Assembly: GCF_014243395.1 (NCBI RefSeq)
Contig: NZ_JACLCP010000005.1
Coordinates: forward strand, 124,001-188,000
DNA from: Winogradskyella flava
Lineage (GTDB): Bacteria > Bacteroidota > Bacteroidia > Flavobacteriales > Flavobacteriaceae
Reading direction: 5' to 3'
DNA: 64,000 nt
Of this stretch, positions 1 through 7,839 are shown piece by piece. Under the pieces are notes generated by a model. That model saw only the letters and a program-made list of their open reading frames with translations, searched no databases and was not told the DNA's origin. Every line of letters starts with the position of its first letter. Positions within the stretch are counted from its first letter, which is position 1. The position numbers were made by a program, and so were the translations under genes.

Positions 1-282
1 CGCTGAAATAACACCACAAGAATTGCCATCAAACATGTATTCACTCTTGGTATAACCAATTTTATTAATGGTATCACGGGCAATTTTTTGTACATCGAGG
101 TAGGTATTGGATTTTACCTCGCCCGCTAAAACTACTTGGCCTGTGGTTACCAAAGTCTCGCAAGCTACTTTAGATTCTGGATCAAAAGCCAAAAAATTAT
201 CAATTAAAGCGTCACTGATTTGGTCTGCTACTTTATCTGGATGGCCTTCGGAAACACTCTCTGAAGTAAATAAATAAGGCAT
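1..282 (-). CDS. metK: S-adenosylmethionine synthetase, N-terminal 94 residues (window edge)
   Basis: Partial gene running off the left edge. MetK makes S-adenosylmethionine from methionine and ATP in the cytoplasm. The visible N-terminus starts [17 protein letters not shown] and continues with [11 protein letters not shown], the methionine/ATP-binding signature of the family. The reading frame is open from the ATG at 282 to base 1, followed by the expected [12 protein letters not shown] and DGNSCGV segments. A candidate promoter about 140 bases upstream leaves a long, structured 5' leader, which suggests control of this gene by a leader RNA. Identity is certain; only the N-terminal quarter is present. 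Confidence 0.97.
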   Translation of the reverse strand, partial: MPYLFTSESVSEGHPDKVADQISDALIDNFLAFDPESKVACETLVTTGQVVLAGEVKSNTYLDVQKIARDTINKIGYTKSEYMFDGNSCGVISA

Positions 283-420
283 ATAACTTTTCTTTTGTTA
301 AGGTTAAATTATAATAAGGTATTTGAAGATTGCTTGGTCGCAAGAGAAGTGTAATACTTTCTGCTTTAGCATTTTTTTATAAGGTTGCAATCAGACAAAT
401 TTTTCCTTTATAATATCTGA
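283..420 (-). promoter_or_regulatory. Structured metK leader, possible SAM-responsive element
   Basis: Between the metK -7 box (421-428) and its ATG lies about 135 bases of leader. On the minus strand it has GCAACC (383-388) and GCTAAA (365-370) 12 bases apart, words that also occur in the core of S-box (SAM-I) riboswitches. Pairable TCAGA/TCTGA segments precede them. A downstream hairpin TTGC-loop-GCAA sits inside an outer GTATT/AATAC pairing. A complete S-box fold (kink-turn, GG partner of P4) could not be drawn, so the SAM assignment is inference. Confidence 0.4.
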
Positions 421-428
421 CAAAAATA
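421..428 (-). promoter_or_regulatory. metK promoter, -7 box TATTTTTG
   Basis: On the minus strand the bases read TATTTTTG, a full match to the Bacteroidota -7 consensus TAnnTTTG. No clear -33 TTG was found. It would start transcription near 414, giving a leader of about 130 bases before metK. Confidence 0.5.
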
Positions 429-531
429 AGGATTAATACGAGAATTAAAAACCTAATGTTGTGTTAACAATTTCTTGTTAGTAATATTAAATATGGATGA
501 GAGATATTTTAGAATTTAGCATAAAATTAGT

Positions 532-624
532 ATGATGAAAAGATATAAACAGGAATTTAGGTTTGCTATGAGTTTATTGGTATTGACCTTAGTATCTTTA
601 TTAGCAACTTTACTAGTAAATTAA
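532..624 (+). CDS. Possible 30-residue membrane peptide
   Basis: A short ORF starting MMKRYKQEFRF and followed by a hydrophobic stretch of about 18 residues (MSLLVLTLVSLLATLLVN), ending in tandem-like TAATAA. The basic N-terminus plus one transmembrane helix is what a real small membrane protein would look like, and it lies in an otherwise empty gap before the outer-membrane enzyme at 660. There is no homology evidence; it could be chance in AT-rich DNA. Confidence 0.3.
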   Translation: MMKRYKQEFRFAMSLLVLTLVSLLATLLVN

Positions 625-659
625 TAATTCCATTACTTTTGCCAGTAACTATATTGTTT

Positions 660-1754
660 ATGAAGTACTGGCTTACAGGTTTGATAATTTCACTTGGATT
701 ATTTTTATTTTCTCAAGAGAAGGTAACGTCCGATTCATATTTTGACCTCAATTACTTTGGTGGTAATATCGCACTTCATAACAACGATATTCTTCATTTA
801 ATTACTGGGCATCCTGAAGGTGTTATTTTTAGTTGGAATAAAAAGACTTTTGGTGACGACGCTTGGGAGCAACGTTATAATTATCCAGATTATGGTGTGT
901 CTTTTATTTATCAGGATTTAAAAAATTATGTTTTAGGTAATAATTATGGATTGTATGCACATTATAATTTTTACTTTTTCAAGCGGCATTTAATGTTACG
1001 TCTTGGCCAAGGGATAGCCTATAACACTAATCCTTATGATAAAATAGATAATCATAAAAATGTGGCATTTGGTTCTCATTTATTGAGTTCGACCTATGTC
1101 ATGCTGAATTATAAAAAGCAGCGACTTTTTAATAGAATTGGATTCCAGACTGGTCTATCCTTAGTCCATTATTCCAATGCTAATGTTAAGGCACCTAATA
1201 CGAGTGTGAATACTATTGCCCTCAATATTGGTCTAAACTATGATTTGGATAGTGATGATCGCGACTTTATTGACGATTTAGAAAAAGAAAAGTATACAGA
1301 GCGGATTAAATATAATTTGGCTTTTAGAAGTGGCATTAACCAAAGCGATGTCATTGGTAGTGGACAGTTTCCATTTTATATATTATCGACCTATGCCGAT
1401 AAGCGTTTGAGTCATATTAGCGCTATCCAATTTGGTGTTGATGTATTTTTTTCAAATTTCTTAAAGGAACTGATCTATTATCAATCTGTATCTTTTCCAG
1501 AGCTTGATGTCACTGGAGATGAAGACTATAAACGTGTTGGGTTATTTGCTGGTCATGAATTGTTCATTAATCGAATGTCTATTGAAACACAGTTTGGCTA
1601 TTATGTCTATTATCCTTTTGATTTTGAGGGTAGAACATATATTAGAATTGGGTTAAAACGTTATTTTGGAAATAAGTTTTTTGGAGCCATGACCTTAAAG
1701 TCCCATGGGGCAAAAGCCGAAGCTGTAGAGTTTGGAGTAGGTGTAAGACTCTAA
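660..1754 (+). CDS. Acyloxyacyl hydrolase / PagL-like lipid A deacylase
   Basis: Predicted outer-membrane beta-barrel of 364 residues with a signal peptide (MKYWLTGLIISLGLFLFSQ). The segment LVHYSNANVKAPNTS, near residues 168-182, resembles the PagL active-site region, in which a His and Ser two residues apart (here H170 and S172) remove a 3-O-linked acyl chain from lipid A. Alternating hydrophobic strands and a C-terminus ending in VGVRL fit a barrel. The ATG at 660 is preferred over the one at 639 because it opens directly into the signal sequence. Bacteroidota often carry members annotated as acyloxyacyl hydrolases. Substrate and activity are inferred from the motif only. Confidence 0.75.
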   Translation: MKYWLTGLIISLGLFLFSQEKVTSDSYFDLNYFGGNIALHNNDILHLITGHPEGVIFSWNKKTFGDDAWEQRYNYPDYGVSFIYQDLKNYVLGNNYGLYAHYNFYFFKRHLMLRLGQGIAYNTNPYDKIDNHKNVAFGSHLLSSTYVMLNYKKQRLFNRIGFQTGLSLVHYSNANVKAPNTSVNTIALNIGLNYDLDSDDRDFIDDLEKEKYTERIKYNLAFRSGINQSDVIGSGQFPFYILSTYADKRLSHISAIQFGVDVFFSNFLKELIYYQSVSFPELDVTGDEDYKRVGLFAGHELFINRMSIETQFGYYVYYPFDFEGRTYIRIGLKRYFGNKFFGAMTLKSHGAKAEAVEFGVGVRL

Positions 1755-1831
1755 TAGTATTTACAATATACCTTATGAACTCAAATTAAATTTTTAAGAT
1801 TTTTATCTATAATTATTAACTAAAGTCACTC

Positions 1832-1839
1832 TATATTTG
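1832..1839 (+). promoter_or_regulatory. Candidate tatA promoter, -7 box TATATTTG
   Basis: Exact TAnnTTTG match only five bases upstream of the GTG taken as tatA start. If used, transcription would begin at about 1845, at the GTG itself, so the message would be leaderless or translation would begin at the in-frame TTG at 1865. Confidence 0.4.
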
Positions 1840-1843
1840 CAAT

Positions 1844-2134
1844 GTGATACAGCTAGTTACATTTTTGTTCATTGGAGGGACCGAAATCATATTCATACTA
1901 TTTATAGTAGTATTGGTTTTTGGTGCAGATAAACTACCTGAGGTAGCTCGCGGTTTAGGTAAAGGCATGCGCACACTTAAGGACGCCACTAACGATATTA
2001 AGCATGAGGTAACTAAAAGCGCCAAGGAAAGCAACATCATTGATACAGATGCTGCAAAGGACATCCAAGACGAACTCAATAAAGTTAAAGATGATCTCGA
2101 AGATTTTACGGGTTCCGTAAAACGGAAGATGTAA
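1844..2134 (+). CDS. tatA: Twin-arginine translocase subunit TatA/E
   Basis: Small protein of 96 residues with the TatA layout: a short N-terminus, one transmembrane helix (about residues 7-24, FLFIGGTEIIFILFIVV), the hinge FGADKLPE, then an amphipathic helix with ARGLGKGMRTLKDA and a charged tail. TatA forms the pore that exports folded twin-arginine substrates across the inner membrane. The start is GTG at 1844; no in-frame ATG fits. An alternative TTG at 1865 would give FIGGTEII as the N-terminus and a 20-base leader from the nearby -7 box. No tatC neighbour is present here, as is usual for scattered tat genes in this group. Confidence 0.9.
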   Translation: MIQLVTFLFIGGTEIIFILFIVVLVFGADKLPEVARGLGKGMRTLKDATNDIKHEVTKSAKESNIIDTDAAKDIQDELNKVKDDLEDFTGSVKRKM

Positions 2135-2249
2135 TTATTGTCTTCTTAATTATATCTATAAAAAATTATCATATTCCTAAAAACCATTTAAAATTATTGT
2201 GGATAAATTAATATATTTAGGCAATTACTAACTGTCTAAATCATATTAA

Positions 2250-3755
2250 ATGAAAAAAAATCTATTTATGCTATTGCTGCTTTCAGTAATAGTGTTTGTG
2301 TCTTGTTCTGAAGAAGATGCATCCTTTGAAAGTCAACCTAAGAAACTTCAAAATCTTAAAGAGCCACTTAGTATTAAGCAAATCAATTCCCAGATATCAA
2401 AAACCATTAAGGATACTGGTGATTTTGATTGGAGCGCTGTTGATGAGCATTTCTTATGGAGTGCCATTGCTCATGGGCAAAATGTACTTACGATTGGGTA
2501 TGGGAATCCTGGTCAAAGTTTTAGTGAAAAACCTGATGCTACTTTAGAGGCTATGAAAGAAGAAATTCTGGAAATTGTAATAGAGAATGAAAAAAGCCCA
2601 AAGCAAAAATTAAAATTTTTAGAGCATGATATTATTACCGTTATCGATGTTGAAGTAAAGAACATTGAAACCATCAGAGCGCTTAGAGAAAGCAAAAATA
2701 TACGCTATATGGAACCTAATGGCTATAATCATTATGGTAAAGAACTGAATGCAAAATCTAGTTCTGGATGTGACAAAAATGCAGATACTATTAATACTGC
2801 GCACTACACAACAACTAGCCCAAATAATGCTCAAGTATCTTGGCATTTTAATGAGCACAATATTCAGCAGGCCTGGAACTACAGTACAGGTTCTGGTGTT
2901 ACTATTGGTTTAATAGATACAGGAGTATCAGCATCGCAATATTTGCTTAATTCCTCAGGAATTAACGATGGGTATTCCAATGGACGTTTTGTTCAGAAAT
3001 ACGGCACGTTTATAGATTCTTGGTGGTGGTGGTCAAATAATTATGATGGGCCACATGATAAATGTGGACATGGAACGGCTATGGGTTCTGCTATGGCAGC
3101 GCCAAGAAATAATGATGGTATGCCTGTAGGAGTGGCCTATAACTCTAATTTAGTGGCTTATCGCGCTACTGAGGATGTGCTTTTAAATGATTATCACGAG
3201 CGTAAAGGCGTATCCATGGCATTAACCCAATTAGGGAATCGAAGTGACGTAAAAATCATATCTATGTCCATTGGATATGTATGGTCTATTGGTAATATTA
3301 AGGATGCCGTTAAATATGCCTACAGTAAAGGTAAATTGATTTTTGCTGCAGGTGGAACCTCTACAAGTTTTACCAACGGATTCGGAGTCATATTTCCTGC
3401 AACTATGAGTGAAACTGTTGCTGTAACTGGAGTTGATGACGGTAGTAATTATAAACGTTGTGATACCTGCCATAGTGGTAGCAAAATTGATTTTACAATT
3501 ATTATGGAAGGCGCTAGTAATAGTAGCAAAGCACCACCTGTATTAGGCTTTTATAATGGTCAGAGGCGTTACACTGGTGGTTCTTCAGTGGCGACCGCAA
3601 CAACGGCTGGTATTGCAGCTTTAATCTGGTCAAAGTATCCAAATTGGTCAAGATCACAAGTACTAACAAGGTTGAAGCAATCTTCAGATTTCTATCCAAA
3701 TAAGAGTAGCAATTTTGGATATGGTAATATTGATGCGCTTCAGGCTGTACAGTAA
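2250..3755 (+). CDS. Secreted S8 family serine peptidase (subtilase), lipoprotein
   Basis: A 501-residue protease exported as a lipoprotein (lipobox ending VSC, Cys19). Residues about 60-165 look like an I9-type propeptide. The subtilisin domain shows the three catalytic motifs: Asp223 in LIDTG, His274 in CGHGTAMG and Ser446 in GGSSVATATTAG. The usual AAGN oxyanion-hole Asn reads AAGGTS (near 366-371), so that residue is missing or displaced. There is no type IX sorting domain at the C-terminus. It is monocistronic and ends at a strong terminator shared with the convergent methyltransferase. Likely a cell-surface peptidase; substrate unknown. Confidence 0.88.
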   Translation: MKKNLFMLLLLSVIVFVSCSEEDASFESQPKKLQNLKEPLSIKQINSQISKTIKDTGDFDWSAVDEHFLWSAIAHGQNVLTIGYGNPGQSFSEKPDATLEAMKEEILEIVIENEKSPKQKLKFLEHDIITVIDVEVKNIETIRALRESKNIRYMEPNGYNHYGKELNAKSSSGCDKNADTINTAHYTTTSPNNAQVSWHFNEHNIQQAWNYSTGSGVTIGLIDTGVSASQYLLNSSGINDGYSNGRFVQKYGTFIDSWWWWSNNYDGPHDKCGHGTAMGSAMAAPRNNDGMPVGVAYNSNLVAYRATEDVLLNDYHERKGVSMALTQLGNRSDVKIISMSIGYVWSIGNIKDAVKYAYSKGKLIFAAGGTSTSFTNGFGVIFPATMSETVAVTGVDDGSNYKRCDTCHSGSKIDFTIIMEGASNSSKAPPVLGFYNGQRRYTGGSSVATATTAGIAALIWSKYPNWSRSQVLTRLKQSSDFYPNKSSNFGYGNIDALQAVQ

Positions 3756-3771
3756 AATTTAAAAGCGTTAT

Positions 3772-3810
3772 AAAAAAAGGAGTTTTACAATTGTAAAGCT
3801 CCTTTTTTTA
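3772..3810. terminator. Bidirectional terminator between the subtilase and O-methyltransferase genes
   Basis: GGAG-T-TTTACAATTGTAAA-G-CTCC is nearly self-complementary and is flanked by an A-run on the left and a T-run on the right, so it can stop transcripts from both directions. Confidence 0.8.
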
Positions 3811-4449
3811 TTTTTTCCTGCTTATAGTTAGACCATCGCGAATGGGTAATAGAACCGTTTCAACCCTCTCGTCATTTTTTAGAAGTGTATTATAGTCTAA
3901 AACCGCTTTTGTGGATATGTCTTTTTCGTCGATGGCCTTTATAACTTTTCCGTGCCATAGTACATTATCCGAAAGAATAACGCCACCAGGATTGAGTTTT
4001 TCAATAACTAAATGGAAATAATTACAATAGTTGGGCTTATCGGCATCAATAAAAACGAGATCAAAAGACGTTTTGAGTTCTGGTATAATATCTAGCGCGT
4101 TCCCAGTATGTTGAATGATTTCATCTCCAAAACCCGATTTTTCAAAATATTTACGCTGAAAGTCAACTAATTCCTCATTGACGTCTATGGTGTGAATTTG
4201 CCCATCTGCATGTAAACCCTCTGCCAAACAAAGTGTGGAATATCCGGTGAAAGTCCCTAATTCTAGGATAGATTTTGGGTTTATCAATTTGGAAATCATA
4301 CTTAGGACCCTACCTTGGTAGGGACCACTAAGCATGATAGGTTGTAATACTTTTTGATACGTTTCTCGGGTGAGCTGTTGTAACAATTTTGGTTCTTGCT
4401 CTGAATGCGCCACAACATAATGGTCTATAGCTTCAGGCAAAAAATTCAT
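3808..4449 (-). CDS. O-methyltransferase (SAM-dependent, class I)
   Basis: 213 residues with the catechol/caffeoyl-CoA O-methyltransferase-like fold (PF01596). SAM-binding motif I is at about residues 61-71 (ILELGTFTGYS), an acidic ribose-binding position follows in HTIDVNEEL, and the metal-binding FIDADKPNY is at 134-141. Full length for the family. It is the last gene of the long minus-strand run, after a small membrane protein gene. The methyl acceptor cannot be told from the sequence; a link to the kynurenine genes upstream (for example 3-hydroxykynurenine as substrate) would be speculation. Confidence 0.88.
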   Translation of the reverse strand: MNFLPEAIDHYVVAHSEQEPKLLQQLTRETYQKVLQPIMLSGPYQGRVLSMISKLINPKSILELGTFTGYSTLCLAEGLHADGQIHTIDVNEELVDFQRKYFEKSGFGDEIIQHTGNALDIIPELKTSFDLVFIDADKPNYCNYFHLVIEKLNPGGVILSDNVLWHGKVIKAIDEKDISTKAVLDYNTLLKNDERVETVLLPIRDGLTISRKK

Positions 4450-4479
4450 AGTAACAACAGTTTTTAGAAGAGAAAAATT

Positions 4480-4704
4480 TTATTCAGCAGAATTTTCTTC
4501 TGGAAGTTCAAGTTCTGTTTCTTCATCAGGCTTACCCATAAAGAAAAGGACGCCGCCCACTACGATTAAGCCTATTTTTATGGCCCACGCCGGTGTTTGT
4601 CCAAGTTCATCAATCATTCCAAAAAGTCTTAAGGTTAGCCCAAAATAGGGTAGGATGATTAAGGCTAGACCTATAAGCGCTGCATAAATTCCAATTTTTC
4701 TCAT
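4480..4704 (-). CDS. Small two-helix membrane protein, unknown function
   Basis: 74 residues with two hydrophobic helices (about 6-30 and 39-58) joined by a short loop, and an acidic tail ending ELPEENSAE. Both termini should lie on the same side of the membrane. It sits 30 bases before the O-methyltransferase gene, so the two are probably cotranscribed. A TATATTTA box about 25 bases upstream is a candidate promoter. The protein was not recognised; similar small proteins are common and uncharacterised in Flavobacteriaceae. Confidence 0.75.
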   Translation of the reverse strand: MRKIGIYAALIGLALIILPYFGLTLRLFGMIDELGQTPAWAIKIGLIVVGGVLFFMGKPDEETELELPEENSAE

Positions 4705-4756
4705 AATTATAGTTGTTGATTAGATTTTAAATATAGAAATAATATTTAAAAAAGAA

Positions 4757-5842
4757 TCAATCGGTAATTCGCGAAATCAGTTTTTGCTTCGCTTCTTTAT
4801 CATCACCACATAGCCATTGAACCACGTTGTCTTCCCAAATAGCATCACGTTCTGTTTCGGAAATTATTTGTCTCTCCATGGCTAAATCTAAAATTTTTCC
4901 CGGGTAAGACGATTGTTTCTCACTCTCCATTTCACCAAGAGGATAGGGGTCGTCTAATCCCATTAAAACCTGTTTAGAGCCTTGGTTTTTAATTAATAAT
5001 TCTAATCCTCCTGTATCATGAACCAAAGTGTCAAAGAAGATATTTTTATGACCTACCGCTTTTCTTGGATGGCGTTTCCCTTCAAATAAATCAGGGCGTC
5101 CATCAAAACCTTGGATTCGTCTTCCCAAATTAATCTGTGCTAATTGACCTCCATGTGCAAAGCAAACGCGCATGTTCTTATACTTTTCATAGTAGCCATT
5201 GAGTGTTAGAAAATGATAGGCATCAGCACATTGGGCTAACATCCATATTAAATGAAAGCGCCAAGAGGTGTTTTCTAATTTTATGAACTTTTCACCATCA
5301 TAAGGATGAACTTCTACAGCAAGATTGTACTTGTCGGCTAATTCAAAGATTGGTTCATTTTCTTCATCAAAAATACAACGCCATGTGCCAATAGTATCCA
5401 TGTAATGTGTTGGAAGACATAAGAGTTGCAATCCAAGCTCTTCTACACAACGTTCTATTTCCCAGCAGGCACCTCTTACAAAACCAGGATGTACAACAAA
5501 GCCACATGTAAATTTACTAGGATTTTCATGTTGAATTCGTGCATTAAAATCGTTTTGAAAGCGCAGGGCTTGCTTCATTTCCTCGAGGCGTAAACCATTT
5601 CCATAAAGTTGTGATAAATTCAATACAACAGCATGGTCAATTTTGAAATGCTCCATCCAAGCTAGCTTCTCATTTAAAAAGAAACTCGAATCCGTAATGG
5701 GTCGATTCCAATCTTTCTGGAGCATAAACTTTCTATCCTTGTCTACCCAGAAAATCCCCTTGTCTTTCATAAAGTCTGGAATTTCTTCAGGATAGGGAAG
5801 CAAATGTGAATGCCCGTTTATTCTTAGTTTACGTTTTATCAT
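4757..5842 (-). CDS. Aminocarboxymuconate-semialdehyde decarboxylase (ACMSD-like amidohydrolase)
   Basis: 361-residue amidohydrolase-fold decarboxylase. It should convert 2-amino-3-carboxymuconate 6-semialdehyde, the product of 3-hydroxyanthranilate dioxygenase, to 2-aminomuconate semialdehyde, diverting carbon away from NAD synthesis. The metal ligands of the family are visible: H11 and H13 (NGHSH), H179 (EVHPY), H230 (CFAHGG) and an Asp in GLDDPYPLG (D297). The position directly downstream of the dioxygenase and in line with kmo, kynU and the semialdehyde dehydrogenase supports the assignment. The gap to the upstream gene is filled by a dispersed repeat (5850-5924). Confidence 0.9.
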   Translation of the reverse strand: MIKRKLRINGHSHLLPYPEEIPDFMKDKGIFWVDKDRKFMLQKDWNRPITDSSFFLNEKLAWMEHFKIDHAVVLNLSQLYGNGLRLEEMKQALRFQNDFNARIQHENPSKFTCGFVVHPGFVRGACWEIERCVEELGLQLLCLPTHYMDTIGTWRCIFDEENEPIFELADKYNLAVEVHPYDGEKFIKLENTSWRFHLIWMLAQCADAYHFLTLNGYYEKYKNMRVCFAHGGQLAQINLGRRIQGFDGRPDLFEGKRHPRKAVGHKNIFFDTLVHDTGGLELLIKNQGSKQVLMGLDDPYPLGEMESEKQSSYPGKILDLAMERQIISETERDAIWEDNVVQWLCGDDKEAKQKLISRITD

Positions 5843-5849
5843 TTTGTTG

Positions 5850-5924
5850 TTATTGCGAGGCTTTTCGCCGTGGCAATCTTTTTAATTAAGAGATTACTTC
5901 GTCATACTTCCTGGTAATGACGAA
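5850..5924. repeat. Dispersed imperfect palindrome, GTCATTGCGAGG family, copy 1
   Basis: TATTGCGAGG at the left and CCTGGTAATGA at the right form an imperfect inverted pair, with an inner AATCT/AGATT hairpin. It shares the GTGGCAATCT core with the copies at 13173 and 21845. Lies between the decarboxylase and dioxygenase genes. Confidence 0.7.
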
Positions 5925-5940
5925 TGTTTGGATGATTTTT

Positions 5941-6477
5941 TTAATCCTCAACTTGAACTTTCTTAGGTGGTTGCATTATCTCGCCACAATTTGGGCAGCT
6001 ACGCTTATCTTGATCATTGTAGTAATTGTCAAAAATTGATGGCATATCAGTTTCTATATTATCCAAAGTGAAATCTTCTTCATATAACTTAGTCGTGCAA
6101 TTTTCACAGAACCAAAGCAATGCATCTTTGACACCTTTTTCGCGCGGATATTCTATAACCAAACCAACCGTATTAGCTCCACGTTGTGGAGAATGGGGTA
6201 CTTTGGGTGGTAAAAGAAAAATTTCCCCTTCTTTTATGTGGATGTCTTTTGGAGTACCCTTATCAATGACTTTTAATATGATATCACCTTCAACCTGATA
6301 GAAAAACTCAGGGGTTTCGTTATAATGATAATCCTTTCTGCTATTTGGCCCACCAACAACCATGACAATGAAATCGCCATCTTTCCAAACAACTTTATTA
6401 CCTACAGGTGGCTTTAGCAAATGTCTGTTTTCTTCAATCCATGCTTTAAAGTTAATGGGAGGATATAACTTACTCAT
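5941..6477 (-). CDS. nbaC: 3-hydroxyanthranilate 3,4-dioxygenase
   Basis: 178-residue cupin enzyme that opens the ring of 3-hydroxyanthranilate to aminocarboxymuconate semialdehyde. Iron ligands fit H51, E57 and H95 (HYNETPEFF and KVPHSPQR). The C-terminal rubredoxin-like site typical of the bacterial type has two CxxC pairs, C124/C127 and C161/C164 (CENC and CPNC). Full length. Its product is the substrate of the decarboxylase encoded just downstream, so the two form a working pair. In eukaryotes the gene is HAAO; in bacteria nbaC. Confidence 0.94.
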   Translation of the reverse strand: MSKLYPPINFKAWIEENRHLLKPPVGNKVVWKDGDFIVMVVGGPNSRKDYHYNETPEFFYQVEGDIILKVIDKGTPKDIHIKEGEIFLLPPKVPHSPQRGANTVGLVIEYPREKGVKDALLWFCENCTTKLYEEDFTLDNIETDMPSIFDNYYNDQDKRSCPNCGEIMQPPKKVQVED

Positions 6478-6508
6478 AATTTATAATTTAAAAGGTAATT
6501 CTATAAAG

Positions 6509-7291
6509 TTACAAACTTTTTGTGCGTCCACCATCAACTGGGAGGTTAATTCCATTGATGTATGCTGCTCGAGCACTTGCCAGAAAAGTAATAGCGTCTG
6601 CAGTTTCTTCGGGTCTGGCAAAACGCTTGGCTGGAACCGCGTTTTTCATGGCGTTTGCCGCTTCTTCTTCCGATTTACCAGTCTTTGCAGATTTATTTTT
6701 AATAATTTCAGTTAGACGTTCTGTCCCAGTAGCTCCAGGTAGAACATTGTTTACCGTAATACCGAATTGGCCTAGTTCATTGGCAAGTGTCTTACTCCAA
6801 TTGGCAACGGCTCCTCGTATAGTGTTGCTTACACCAAGACCGTCCAAAGGTTGTTTAACAGAGGTTGAAATCACATTAATTATTCTACCATAATTTTCTT
6901 CTTTCATGAAAGGAACTATAGTCTGAGCTAGCACATGATTACATTTTAAATGTTGTGTAAAGGCGCTTTCAAATTCTTCAACTTTAGCTGAAAAAATTGG
7001 ACCTCCTGCTGGTCCACCCGTATTATTAACTAAGATGTGGAAACCATGGTTTTCTTTTATATAAGATCCTACCTTTTGCTTTAACTCTTCAGGGTTCGAA
7101 AAATCTGCAACGATGTAATCATGATTACGATGTTGGGGCAGTGCAGCCAATACGGTTTTGAGCTTATCTTCATTTCTTGCAATTAAAGTAACTATAGTAC
7201 CTTCTTCAGCAAGAGCCTGTGCTGTGGCTTTACCAATGCCTGCTGTACTGCCGCAGACTAATGCGAATTTATTGTTGAGTTGTAAGTTCAT
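6509..7291 (-). CDS. SDR family oxidoreductase with an altered active site
   Basis: 260-residue short-chain dehydrogenase/reductase. The NAD(P)-binding motif is clear (CGSTAGIGKA, residues 13-22), as are NNTGGP (89-94, the NAG-like motif) and a C-terminal PVDGG. The catalytic YxxxK is not visible: the aligned stretch GVSNTIRGAV has Ser155 and Arg159 in those places. It sits between the dioxygenase and a lipoprotein gene in the kynurenine block. It may be a divergent SDR acting on a muconate-like intermediate, or a non-reducing member; its reaction is unknown. Confidence 0.8.
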   Translation of the reverse strand: MNLQLNNKFALVCGSTAGIGKATAQALAEEGTIVTLIARNEDKLKTVLAALPQHRNHDYIVADFSNPEELKQKVGSYIKENHGFHILVNNTGGPAGGPIFSAKVEEFESAFTQHLKCNHVLAQTIVPFMKEENYGRIINVISTSVKQPLDGLGVSNTIRGAVANWSKTLANELGQFGITVNNVLPGATGTERLTEIIKNKSAKTGKSEEEAANAMKNAVPAKRFARPEETADAITFLASARAAYINGINLPVDGGRTKSL

Positions 7292-7311
7292 ATTTTACTA
7301 GAGAGTATTCT

Positions 7312-7824
7312 TTATTTTAAAGTGAAGCTATTTAAAATTTCTGAGGCTTTTTCTTCATACTTTTCGTAAGTATCTTGTTTTGCTGTAAAAGTCACAATAT
7401 GTGCTTTGTTATCTTCTAAATAACAATGTTGTTTGAATTTTAAATCATTATTTGTTACATAACCTTGCCACACAATTTCAAATACATCTTTACCATTTCG
7501 TTTTATGATGTTGCTTTTTATAATTTTTGATTTAGGAATTTGAGAAAGTTGTTGATTTGTTGCTTCTTCAAACTGTTTAAGTGTAGTATTGACGGGAAGA
7601 TTCTGAACAGTAAGATTTATATTTTCTCTGAATCCATCCAATATCTCAGCATTTGAATAAATTAAAAATTTTGTATTAAATTTTCCAGAATCATCAAAGT
7701 CCCAAGATCCAGGATAATCAATAGAATAATTGTCATTTGAAAACGTTTTCTGCGTTTCACTTTCTCCGCAAGAAACGATGATTAATAAAACAATAGTTGC
7801 TAATACGGTTCTTAATTTGTTCAT
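7312..7824 (-). CDS. PsbP-like lipoprotein
   Basis: 170 residues with a lipoprotein signal (lipobox IVSCG, Cys19) followed by a single domain resembling the PsbP/DUF1795 fold: NYSIDYPGSWDF near the start, a central beta region and a final helix (YEEKASEILNSF). Such proteins are outer-membrane or periplasmic, with no known catalytic role. It is wedged between the SDR and aldehyde dehydrogenase genes, and the short gaps suggest cotranscription. Its connection with kynurenine breakdown is unknown. Confidence 0.7.
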   Translation of the reverse strand: MNKLRTVLATIVLLIIVSCGESETQKTFSNDNYSIDYPGSWDFDDSGKFNTKFLIYSNAEILDGFRENINLTVQNLPVNTTLKQFEEATNQQLSQIPKSKIIKSNIIKRNGKDVFEIVWQGYVTNNDLKFKQHCYLEDNKAHIVTFTAKQDTYEKYEEKASEILNSFTLK

Positions 7825-7839
7825 GGTTGTTTTTTTAAA

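Noticed and set aside
283..420. A complete SAM-I or SAM-II riboswitch call before metK
   Set aside because: Only short core words match; the kink-turn, P4 partner or SAM-II pseudoknot could not be drawn by hand, so it is listed as a possible element only.
1831..2079. Minus-strand ORF of 82 residues opposite tatA
   Set aside because: It is the complement of a clear tatA gene, has a Ser/Met/Leu-rich composition typical of antisense frames and no recognisable features.
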